A stretch of 6,267 nucleotides of DNA, from the NCBI GenBank assembly GCA_044433065.1, contig JAWXUA010000159.1, forward strand, positions 1 through 6,267. Direction: 5' to 3'. The DNA comes from Nitratidesulfovibrio sp044433065. GTDB taxonomy: Bacteria > Desulfobacterota > Desulfovibrionia > Desulfovibrionales > Desulfovibrionaceae. The translations under genes were made by a program, and so were the position numbers. Shown here in pieces: positions 1-5,409 of this stretch. Numbering within the stretch: position 1 is the stretch's first letter; every line of letters begins with the position of its first letter. The notes beneath the pieces are model-generated. The model made no database searches and was not told where the DNA came from. It worked only from the letters and a program-made list of their open reading frames with translations.

Positions 1-36
1 GGAGGGAGAAAACTTTTCCAAAAGTTTTCTCCCTCC
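1..36. repeat. 17-bp perfect palindrome, likely part of a dispersed intergenic repeat
   Basis: Positions 1-17 and 20-36 are exact reverse complements separated by only two C residues, so either strand can form a long hairpin with a GC-rich base and an A/T-rich top. It is followed by CCCCCA and not by a clean T-run, so it is not a textbook intrinsic terminator, though it may help to end transcription. From memory, Desulfovibrio genomes contain many intergenic elements of this style (GGAGGGA, AAACTTTT, AAAAGTTT, TCCCTCC). The right edge of the window carries a sequence that looks like another part of such an element. The element is cut at position 1, so its full length is unknown. Confidence 0.6.
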
Positions 37-41
37 CCCAG

Positions 42-77
42 AAAAAAATCCCCTGAGTACCGAAATACTCAGGGGAT
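42..77 (-). terminator. Rho-independent terminator of the rpsL-rpsG-fusA operon
   Basis: Read on the minus strand, a perfect 12-bp stem (77-66 with 59-48, core CCCCTGAGTA) closes a six-base loop containing UUCG, and is followed directly by seven T residues (48-42). It starts 34 nt past the fusA stop codon, which is the expected place for the end of the operon. Stem, loop and T-run are all visible. Termination itself is inferred. Confidence 0.93.
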
Positions 78-111
78 TATTATTTCAAGCTAGAAGCTGT
101 AAGTCAAAGGA

Positions 112-2187
112 CTATGCCTTTTTCTTAGCAAGTTCTTCAGCAAGGCTTGCAGGTACACGCTCGTAGTGGTGGAACTGCATGGAGAAGTTCGCACGACCTT
201 GGGTCTTAGAGCGGAGGTCGGTTGCGTAACCGAACATTTCGCTCAGAGGCACGTGGCAACGTACGGACTGTGCGCCAACGCGAGCTTCCATGTTTTGCAC
301 TTTACCACGACGGCCATTGAGGTCGCCCATAACGTCACCGAGGTATTCGTCAGGGGTAACAACTTCAACGTCCATGATTGGCTCGAGCAGAACTGGGCCA
401 GCCTTCTGAATAGCGTCCTTGATGGCCATAGAGCCAGCAATGTAGAAAGCTTGTTCAGAGGAGTCAACGTCGTGGTAAGAACCGAAGATCAGCTTTACCT
501 TAACGTCAACAGTTGGGAAGCCAGAGAGGATGCCGCTCTTAAGGGCGTCTTGGATACCCTTGTCAACTGCTGGGATGTATTCCTTAGGAATAACACCACC
601 GGAAATTGCGTTTTCGAAAGCGTAACCCTCAGTTGGGTTAGGCTCGATTTCGATAACGCAGTGACCGTATTGACCACGACCACCAGACTGCTTGGCATAC
701 TTCATGTCAGACTTGCCAGGCTTGCTGATGGTTTCGCGGTATGCAACCTGTGGCTTACCGACGTTAGCGTTTACGTTGAATTCGCGAACAAGGCGGTCAA
801 CGATGATTTCGAGGTGAAGCTCACCCATGCCAGCAATAAGGGTCTGATTGGTTTCATCATCGCCCTTAACGCGGAAGGATGGGTCTTCCTTAGCGAGCTT
901 AGCAAGAGCTGCGGACAATGCGTCACGGTCAGCTTTAGTCTTAGGCTCAATAGCAACTTCGATAACTGGATCTGGGATATCAAGGGATTCAAGGATAACT
1001 GGACGCTTTTCGTCGCATACAGTGTCACCTGTGGAAGCCAACTTGAGACCAACGATAGCTACGATGTCGCCTGCGCCAGCCCACTTGATTTCTTCACGCT
1101 TGTTAGCGTGCATCTTCAAGAGACGGCCTACACGTTCACGCTTACCAGTCTTGGTATTGTACACGGTCATGCCGGATTCGACACAACCAGAGTAGATACG
1201 GCAGAAGGAAAGGTGGCCGATATATGGGTCAGAGAAGAGCTTGAACACGAGACCAGCAAAAGGTTCTTTGTCATCACAGTTGCAAGTGATGATTTCTTCT
1301 GGCTTGTCAGCGTGTACGCCTTGCATCTGTGCGATATCAACAGGAGATGGCAAGTAGTCAACAACAGCGTCGAGCAAAGGCTGAACGCCCATGTTACGGA
1401 AAGCAGAGCCACACAATACAGGTACAACAGTACGTGAAATGGTAGCCTTACGTACGCAAGAGATGATTTCTTCTTGCGTAAGTTCTTCACCGCCGAGGTA
1501 CTTTTCCATCAAAGCTTCGTCTTCTTCAGCAACAGCTTCGATAAGCTCGAAGCGCATAGCGTCAAACTGGTCTTTGTATTCAGCAGGCACTTCGGTTTCG
1601 AGGAAGGTTGCGCCCTTGGTTGCCTTGTCAAAGGTAATAGCCTTGCAAGCAATAAGGTCGATAACGCCTTCGAAACGGTCTTCAGCACCGATAGGCAACT
1701 GAAGTGGGATAGCCTTAGCGCCGAGGCGGTCGTGAATCATCTTCACGCAACGCTCAAAGTTTGCGCCAATACGGTCCATTTTGTTGACGAAGCAGATACG
1801 AGGAACGCCGTATCTGTCAGCCTGACGCCAAACGGTTTCAGACTGAGGCTCAACACCAGCAACAGCGTCGAATACGCAAACGGAACCGTCGAGTACGCGC
1901 AAGGAACGTTCAACTTCGATGGTGAAGTCAACGTGGCCTGGTGTATCGATGATGTTTACGCGGTGTTCGCGCCAGAAACAGGTGGTAGCAGCAGAGGTGA
2001 TAGTAATACCACGCTCTTGTTCTTGCTCCATCCAGTCCATGGTTGATGCGCCATCGTGAGTTTCGCCAATTTTGTGGGAAACGCCGGTGTAATAAAGAAT
2101 ACGTTCGGTAGTCGTGGTTTTGCCCGCGTCAATGTGGGCCATGATACCGATGTTACGCTGCATATTGACAGGTACAGTTCTCGACAC
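112..2187 (-). CDS. fusA: Elongation factor G (EF-G), translational GTPase
   Basis: The 691-residue product is full length for bacterial EF-G. It drives GTP-dependent translocation of tRNA and mRNA on the ribosome and, with RRF, ribosome recycling in the cytoplasm. Visible in order: P-loop AHIDAGKTT (17-25), switch I region with RGITITSAATT (59-69), DTPGHVDF (81-88), NKMD (135-138) and GSAF (260-263) of the G domain; domain II around 300-400; domain III with GMGELHLEI (453-461); domain IV tip loops SGGRGQYGH (501-509) and YHDVDSSE (571-578), whose His572 matches the conserved E. coli His583; and domain V to the C-terminus. The start is GTG at 2187-2185. It gives the usual N-terminus before RNIGIMAHIDAGK and has an AGGGAG site 6 nt upstream, whereas the internal ATG at residue 9 is less well placed. 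It is the last gene of the str operon, 15 nt after rpsG, and the terminator at 77-42 follows. No active-site defect is seen. Confidence 0.98.
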   Translation of the reverse strand: MSRTVPVNMQRNIGIMAHIDAGKTTTTERILYYTGVSHKIGETHDGASTMDWMEQEQERGITITSAATTCFWREHRVNIIDTPGHVDFTIEVERSLRVLDGSVCVFDAVAGVEPQSETVWRQADRYGVPRICFVNKMDRIGANFERCVKMIHDRLGAKAIPLQLPIGAEDRFEGVIDLIACKAITFDKATKGATFLETEVPAEYKDQFDAMRFELIEAVAEEDEALMEKYLGGEELTQEEIISCVRKATISRTVVPVLCGSAFRNMGVQPLLDAVVDYLPSPVDIAQMQGVHADKPEEIITCNCDDKEPFAGLVFKLFSDPYIGHLSFCRIYSGCVESGMTVYNTKTGKRERVGRLLKMHANKREEIKWAGAGDIVAIVGLKLASTGDTVCDEKRPVILESLDIPDPVIEVAIEPKTKADRDALSAALAKLAKEDPSFRVKGDDETNQTLIAGMGELHLEIIVDRLVREFNVNANVGKPQVAYRETISKPGKSDMKYAKQSGGRGQYGHCVIEIEPNPTEGYAFENAISGGVIPKEYIPAVDKGIQDALKSGILSGFPTVDVKVKLIFGSYHDVDSSEQAFYIAGSMAIKDAIQKAGPVLLEPIMDVEVVTPDEYLGDVMGDLNGRRGKVQNMEARVGAQSVRCHVPLSEMFGYATDLRSKTQGRANFSMQFHHYERVPASLAEELAKKKA

Positions 2188-2193
2188 GGTGTT

Positions 2194-2199
2194 CTCCCT
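2194..2199 (-). promoter_or_regulatory. Shine-Dalgarno site deciding the GTG start of fusA
   Basis: AGGGAG on the minus strand lies 6 nt before the GTG at 2187, inside the 15-nt gap after the rpsG stop codon. This spacing supports the GTG over the ATG eight codons further in. Confidence 0.8.
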
Positions 2200-2202
2200 A
2201 CT

Positions 2203-2673
2203 TTACCAGCGGTAGTGAGCAAAAGCCTTGTTGGCTTCGGCCATACGGTGGGTGTCTTCCTTCTTCTTCACGGCGCCGCCGCGATTGTTGAAGGCATCCA
2301 GCAATTCCGCGGAAAGCTTGTTTTCCATGCCTTTTTCACCACGCGAACGAGCGTAGGAAATAAGCCAGCGGAGAGACAAGGATACTTGGCGGTCAGGACG
2401 GACTTCCATAGGAACTTGGTAGGTAGCACCACCAACACGGCGAGCTTTAACTTCCAAGTGAGGCTTTACGTTCTCGAGAGACTTTTCAAAAGCCTTCAGA
2501 GGCTCTTCACCGGTCTTTTCTGCGAGGACTTCAAGAGCCTTGTAGAAAATCTTTTCAGCTGCGCCTTTCTTACCGTCGTACATGAGACGGTTGATGAAGC
2601 GTGCTGCGAGGCGGCTGTTGTACAGCGGATCAGGCAAAATTTCGCGTCTAGGTACGGCACCCTTACGTGGCAT
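2203..2673 (-). CDS. rpsG: 30S ribosomal protein S7
   Basis: The 156-residue product has the standard bacterial S7 length. S7 binds the 3' major domain of 16S rRNA, starts assembly of the 30S head and lines the E-site/mRNA exit region. The N-terminal MPRKGAVPRREILPDP is typical. The S7 signature region spans about residues 15-46 (DPLYNS to IFYKA), the basic beta-hairpin VKARRVGGATYQVP lies at 75-88, and the C-terminal helix ends in FAHYRW. The ATG start at 2673 has AAGGGAG 7 nt upstream. It lies 15 nt after rpsL and 15 nt before fusA, so it is almost surely co-transcribed. In E. coli, S7 represses its own operon at the rpsL-rpsG junction; here that junction is too short to hold the large E. 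coli structure, so any feedback site would have to be elsewhere, for example in the leader (inference). Confidence 0.98.
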   Translation of the reverse strand: MPRKGAVPRREILPDPLYNSRLAARFINRLMYDGKKGAAEKIFYKALEVLAEKTGEEPLKAFEKSLENVKPHLEVKARRVGGATYQVPMEVRPDRQVSLSLRWLISYARSRGEKGMENKLSAELLDAFNNRGGAVKKKEDTHRMAEANKAFAHYRW

Positions 2674-2688
2674 TGGTCAACTCCCTTA

Positions 2689-3060
2689 CTATTTCGGACG
2701 CTTAGCGCCGTACTTGGAACGGCTCTTACGACGATCTTGAACACCGGAGGTATCAAGAGTACCGCGGACGATGTGGTAACGAACACCTGGTAAGTCTTTT
2801 ACACGACCACCGCGGATCATTACAACAGAGTGTTCCTGAAGGTTGTGGCCTTCACCTGGGATGTAAGCAGAAACTTCCATGCCATTGGTGAGGCGCACAC
2901 GGGCAACCTTACGCAATGCGGAGTTAGGCTTTTTAGGGGTAGTGGTGTAAACACGCGTGCAAACGCCGCGGCGCTGAGGGCAAGCCTGAAGTGCCGGGGT
3001 CTTCTTACGCTTTACAACCTTAGTCCGTTCTTTACGGATCAATTGGTTGATAGTAGGCAT
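2689..3060 (-). CDS. rpsL: 30S ribosomal protein S12
   Basis: S12 sits at the decoding centre and controls accuracy. The product is 123 residues, beginning MPTINQLIRKER and ending YGAKRPK, with the family core VYTTTPKKPNSALRK (38-52) and GGRVKDLPGVRYH (84-96). Lys43 and Lys88, the common streptomycin-resistance positions (E. coli numbering counting Met), are both the wild-type lysine, so no rpsL-type resistance is predicted. Asp89 is the residue that is methylthiolated in many bacteria. The frame stays open upstream for 35 more codons, but the ATG at 3060 fits the family and has GGAGGA 5 nt upstream (3066-3071). It is the first gene of the leftward operon; rpoB/rpoC are not directly upstream, so the operon is driven from the intergenic region at 3061-3330. 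Confidence 0.98.
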   Translation of the reverse strand: MPTINQLIRKERTKVVKRKKTPALQACPQRRGVCTRVYTTTPKKPNSALRKVARVRLTNGMEVSAYIPGEGHNLQEHSVVMIRGGRVKDLPGVRYHIVRGTLDTSGVQDRRKSRSKYGAKRPK

Positions 3061-3108
3061 GAGTCTCCTCCGTGATGAGAAACAGAATAAACATTGGTAA
3101 AGACGCTG

Positions 3109-3137
3109 GACATAGTCCAAGACGAGACCAATGTCAA
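3109..3137 (-). promoter_or_regulatory. Candidate proximal promoter for the rpsL operon
   Basis: On the minus strand a perfect -35 TTGACA (3137-3132) is followed after 17 nt by TATGTC (3114-3109), a weak -10. A start near 3102 would give a leader of about 40 nt carrying the GGAGGA site. The -35 is excellent, the -10 poor, so activity is uncertain. Confidence 0.5.
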
Positions 3138-3199
3138 GCAACAGTAAAATCCCCCCGAGGATCATTCGGCGGTCTTACTTTGGAATATTTTACGACACG

Positions 3200-3253
3200 G
3201 GGACTCGCGAGGGCCAGCAGCCTGCCTCACCGAGTCAGGACGGATTTAGTCCG
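3200..3253 (-). promoter_or_regulatory. Candidate structured leader of the rpsL operon
   Basis: A GC-rich patch in an otherwise AT-rich spacer. GACTCG (3202-3207) pairs with CGAGTC (3231-3236), and inside it GAGG (3209-3212) with CCTC (3225-3228). Next to it CGGA (3241-3244) pairs with TCCG (3250-3253). Read leftward from the distal promoter at 3290-3262 these would be two stem-loops in an rpsL leader of about 200 nt. A further minus-strand stem near 3166-3145 (ATCC/GGAT followed by TTTT) could be a weak attenuator. Pairing is visible; a regulatory role is inferred. Structured rpsL leaders are known in some other bacteria, but I do not recognise this as a named family. Confidence 0.35.
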
Positions 3254-3261
3254 AACAAGAC

Positions 3262-3320
3262 TGCATAAGCCAACATCGAACGTAACACAAGTTTTTTTTG
3301 CAGCCTTGGCGATTTTTTTT
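3262..3320 (-). promoter_or_regulatory. Candidate distal rpsL promoter with UP-element-like A-tracts
   Basis: On the minus strand TTGTGT (3290-3285) and TATGCA (3267-3262) are separated by 17 nt. Directly behind the -35 lie two A8 tracts (3299-3292 and 3320-3313), repeated at 21 bp, or two helical turns. A-tracts at this place are typical of UP elements on strong ribosomal promoters. Each hexamer matches consensus only partly, so the call rests on the combination. Confidence 0.45.
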
Positions 3321-3865
3321 GTTTTAGTACTTGTATATATTGTTAGACTGTGAAGCGCTCACTCTGAGCTATGATTGTATTGAGATGATCGAACCTTTAT
3401 CATAAAGGCAAAGTGGCTGGACATTAGCAATATAATGTTACGAGGACATTTTTCTTTTGCACGTAATATATGTAATGCTTTCTGTTTGTTTTTTGTGTGA
3501 CTTTGTGAATTTTTGGCATAAGTTTGTAACGCAAAAGGACACTTTACCATTGTTTGTGCTTGCGCCAGTACTCGCTTAAAAAGAATTGATACTATTTGTT
3601 TTATTATTTTCATTGGTTATAGGAAAAAATGGTTTTTTTAGCTTTTGCGCACTAGACAGCGAGTACTCACGTATTATTTTACTCAACAGAAAAAGCGAAT
3701 AGTGTATGAGGCTACAATATCTCTATACACGTCAAAATCAGCTTTCAGTTTTAGGGCGTAAAAAAGTTTCTAGGCTGGAAGGGGCTCAAAAAGGGCTTTT
3801 TAGGCTTGATTTGGGGTCAAAAAACACTGATTTTGCACTTTGTTCATTTTTTCACTTTTTCTTGC
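3321..3865. other. AT-rich intergenic stretch without a convincing gene
   Basis: This roughly 545-bp stretch separates the divergent rpsL and sat regulatory regions. Two short open frames cross it (minus strand 3613-3359, plus strand 3706-3957). Neither has a Shine-Dalgarno site or recognisable domain, so I do not call them genes. It holds many T- and A-runs, a 6-bp palindrome at 3394-3408 over a possible rightward -10, an isolated TATAAT at 3431-3436 without a -35, and a 10-bp inverted repeat at 3567-3576 and 3658-3667. I see no tRNA, CRISPR or transposase remnant. Confidence 0.6.
3567..3667. repeat. 10-bp inverted repeat framing 81 bp of AT-rich DNA
   Basis: AGTACTCGCT at 3567-3576 is the exact reverse complement of AGCGAGTACT at 3658-3667. 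The arms are GC-richer than the surroundings, and the 81 bp between contain only A/T-rich sequence with an A6/T6 hairpin near 3624-3638. No flanking target duplication is evident. It may be the base of a transcript fold, a relic of a small mobile element, or chance. Confidence 0.35.
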
Positions 3866-3893
3866 TTGACATTTTGCTAAATTTTTCACAAAT
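3866..3893 (+). promoter_or_regulatory. Candidate sat promoter
   Basis: A perfect -35 TTGACA (3866-3871) is followed after 16 nt by ACAAAT (3888-3893), a weak -10. Transcription would start near 3900 and give a leader of about 128 nt. A weak -10 fits a promoter that needs help or is released from repression. The Rex-like palindrome fills the space between the two hexamers. Confidence 0.5.
3874..3891. promoter_or_regulatory. Candidate Rex operator overlapping the sat promoter
   Basis: TTGCTAAATTTTTCACAA is an 18-bp imperfect palindrome. The right half TTCACAA is a perfect Rex half-site, and the left half TTGCTAA matches five of seven positions of TTGTGAA with the expected 4-nt centre. Rex is a repressor released by NADH, and in D. 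vulgaris it has been reported to repress sat. The site lies between -35 and -10, ideal for blocking RNA polymerase. A CRP/FNR-family factor such as HcpR (TGTGA-N6-TCACA type) is an alternative reader of the same right half. Confidence 0.62.
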
Positions 3894-3909
3894 AGAAATT
3901 GCGTGCGGC

Positions 3910-3987
3910 GCGAAAGTTTTTTCGCCAACGTTTCTATTGAGAAATAAGAGTCATTAAGTCTGTTTGGCTACGCATTGAGCGTATGCC
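3910..3987 (+). promoter_or_regulatory. Three successive hairpins in the sat 5' leader
   Basis: Between the predicted start of transcription and the sat Shine-Dalgarno site are three stem-loops: GCGAAA/TTTCGC (3910-3915 with 3920-3925, loop GTTT), TTTCT/AGAAA (3931-3935 with 3940-3944), and GGCTACGC paired with GCGTA-GCC (3966-3973 with 3979-3987, one bulged T). None is followed by a T-run, so they are not terminators. They could protect the mRNA or fold as a cis-regulator. I do not recognise a known riboswitch. Confidence 0.35.
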
Positions 3988-4027
3988 ATAACTAAAAAAC
4001 TCATCTACGCATCTGGAGGATGAAGGT

Positions 4028-5287
4028 ATGTCTAAGTTGGTTCCTGCACACGGTGGTAAGGGTCTCGTATGTTGCTTGCTCGAAGGCGCTGCTCTTGAAG
4101 CTGAAGTAGCTAAGGCTGCTGGTCTTCCACAAATCGAAATTTCCTCCCGCGCTAAGGGCGACCTCATCATGCTCGGCATCGGTGGCTTCTCCCCATTGAA
4201 CGGCTTCATGGGCAAGGCTGACTGGAAGAGCGTTTGCGAAAACTTTACTCTTGCTGACGGCACCTTCTGGCCTGTGCCTATCACCTTGGACGTTGATGCA
4301 GCTGTTGCAGCTGGCACCGAAGTTGCTCTCGTTCGCAAGGGCGAAGTATTTGCAACCATGATGGTTGAAGAATGCTTCGAAATGACCGACGCTGACAAGA
4401 AGTGGGAATGCGAGCTCGTATTTAAGGGCGAAGGTCCTGACTCTGAAAAGTTCTGGGACATCGCTGAAGAAGATCACCCAGGCGTTAAGATGGTTATGGC
4501 TCAAAAGCAATTCAACATTGCTGGCCCAGTTAAAGTACTTTCCGAAGGCGAATTCCCAACTACTTTTGCTGGCGTTTACAAGCGTCCTGTAGAACTTCGT
4601 GCAGAAATGGAAGAACGCGGTTGGGCTAAGGTTGCTGCTCTCCAGCTTCGTAACCCAATGCACCGTTCCCACGAATACCTTGCTAAGATCGCAGTTGAAG
4701 TTTGCGACGGCGTAGTTATCCACTCCCTCGTTGGCTCCTTGAAGCCTGGCGACATCCCAGCTGAAGTACGCGTAAAGTGCATCGACAAGCTCGTTGAACT
4801 CTACTTCGTAAAGGCTAACGTAATCCAAGCTGGTTACCCACTTGACATGCGTTACGCTGGCCCACGTGAAGGCTTGCTCCACGCTACCTTCCGTCAGAAC
4901 TACGGCGTTAACAACATGCTCATCGGTCGTGACCACGCTGGTGTTGGCGACTTCTACGGCATGTTCGAAGCTCAAACCATCTTTGATAAGATCCCTTACT
5001 GTGGCGACCCTGCAAAGGACCTCCTCTGCCAGCCACTTAAGATCGACTGGACCTTCTACTGCTACAAGTGCGACGGCATGGCTTCCCTCCGTACCTGCCC
5101 ACACGGCAAAGAAGATCGCGTTATCCTTTCCGGCACCAAGCTCCGTAAGGCTCTTTCCGAAGGCGCAGAAGTTGTTGACCACTTCGGTCGTGACGAAGTT
5201 CTCGTTATCCTTCGCGAATACTACAGCGGCTTGACCGAAAAGGTTGAAGTTAAGATGCAGCAAGCTGCTTCTGGCTCCGTAATGTAG
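4028..5287 (+). CDS. sat: Sulfate adenylyltransferase (ATP sulfurylase), dissimilatory type
   Basis: Catalyses ATP + sulfate to adenosine 5'-phosphosulfate (APS) + PPi in the cytoplasm, the activation step before APS reductase in sulfate respiration. The 419-residue product has the usual bacterial/archaeal single-subunit length and no APS-kinase domain. An N-terminal PUA-like region (about 1-165, with GGFSPLNGFM at 52-61) precedes the nucleotidyltransferase domain. That domain carries the active-site motif QLRNPMHRSHE (206-216, Gln206, Arg208, Asn209, His212, His215), GRDHAG (300-305) and SGTKLR (368-373). Cys345, Cys348, Cys357 and His359 form a CxxC...CxH metal site, matching the Zn/Co site described in Desulfovibrio ATP sulfurylases. 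The ATG start has GGAGGA 7 nt upstream (4015-4020). Codons are strongly biased (GCT, AAG, GGC), as expected of a very highly expressed gene. It is monocistronic, with its own promoter region and terminators, and divergent from rpsL. Confidence 0.98.
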   Translation: MSKLVPAHGGKGLVCCLLEGAALEAEVAKAAGLPQIEISSRAKGDLIMLGIGGFSPLNGFMGKADWKSVCENFTLADGTFWPVPITLDVDAAVAAGTEVALVRKGEVFATMMVEECFEMTDADKKWECELVFKGEGPDSEKFWDIAEEDHPGVKMVMAQKQFNIAGPVKVLSEGEFPTTFAGVYKRPVELRAEMEERGWAKVAALQLRNPMHRSHEYLAKIAVEVCDGVVIHSLVGSLKPGDIPAEVRVKCIDKLVELYFVKANVIQAGYPLDMRYAGPREGLLHATFRQNYGVNNMLIGRDHAGVGDFYGMFEAQTIFDKIPYCGDPAKDLLCQPLKIDWTFYCYKCDGMASLRTCPHGKEDRVILSGTKLRKALSEGAEVVDHFGRDEVLVILREYYSGLTEKVEVKMQQAASGSVM

Positions 5288-5299
5288 TCATAAAGACTC

Positions 5300-5314
5300 A
5301 GCCCTAGGGCTTTT
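5300..5314 (+). terminator. Short palindrome with T4 after sat
   Basis: AGCCC (5300-5304) pairs with GGGCT (5307-5311) across two bases and runs into TTTT, 12 nt after the sat stop. The stem is short, so it is at most a minor pause or part of the termination zone completed by the stronger hairpin just downstream. Confidence 0.35.
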
Positions 5315-5345
5315 AAGGGAGATACCGAAAGGTTCTCCCTTTTTT
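5315..5345 (+). terminator. Rho-independent terminator of sat
   Basis: AAGGGAGA (5315-5322) pairs with TCTCCCTT (5334-5341). After a one-base bulge, ACC pairs with GGT around a GAAA tetraloop (5327-5330). Six T residues (5340-5345) follow the stem. It sits 27 nt past the sat stop and has all the parts of a strong intrinsic terminator. Confidence 0.92.
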
Positions 5346-5355
5346 GTATGCAACG

Positions 5356-5391
5356 AAAAGGCTAGTCGCATTATGCAACTAGCCTTTTTTT
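5356..5391. terminator. Bidirectional terminator between sat and the metallopeptidase gene
   Basis: AAAAGGCTAGT (5356-5366) is the exact reverse complement of ACTAGCCTTTT (5378-5388), with a further 3-bp GCA/TGC stem in the loop. The plus strand ends in seven T residues (5385-5391), and the minus strand in four (5359-5356). It backs up the sat terminator rightward and lies 18 nt after the stop codon of the convergent gene, so it probably ends that transcript as well. Confidence 0.88.
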
Positions 5392-5409
5392 GTGACATCA
5401 TGTCTAAGC

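Noticed and set aside
166..1437. A 423-codon open frame antisense to fusA
   Set aside because: Same effect of biased codons in a highly expressed gene. The product has no recognisable domain, while the minus-strand frame is clearly EF-G.
3061..3165. A 35-residue N-terminal extension of rpsL
   Set aside because: S12 proteins start at MPTINQL, the strong GGAGGA fits the ATG at 3060, and the extension covers the candidate promoter.
3200..3300. A tRNA or cobalamin riboswitch in the GC-rich island
   Set aside because: A GTTCGA-like string is present but no acceptor or T-arm pairing, and the conserved boxes of a cobalamin riboswitch are missing.
3503..3520. A second Rex/CRP-like site (TTGTGAA at 3503-3509)
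   Set aside because: The opposite half-site is absent, and it lies about 390 bp upstream of the predicted sat transcription start.
3359..3613. An 84-codon minus-strand frame in the intergenic region
   Set aside because: No Shine-Dalgarno site before its ATG, low-complexity AT-rich codons, and no recognisable domain.
3788..3801. A terminator formed by AAAAAG/CTTTTT
   Set aside because: The stem is nearly all A-T with a two-base loop and no T-run after it.
3706..3957. An 83-codon plus-strand frame upstream of sat
   Set aside because: No Shine-Dalgarno site, and it runs through the sat promoter and its hairpins.
3965..3980. A sigma-54-like TGGC...TTG element before sat
   Set aside because: The -12 GC dinucleotide and the spacing do not fit, and the sequence is better explained as a hairpin.
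4001..5263. A 420-codon open frame antisense to sat
   Set aside because: It mirrors sat almost end to end. Strong codon bias in sat (few stop-complement triplets) explains it, and there is no Shine-Dalgarno site or family similarity.
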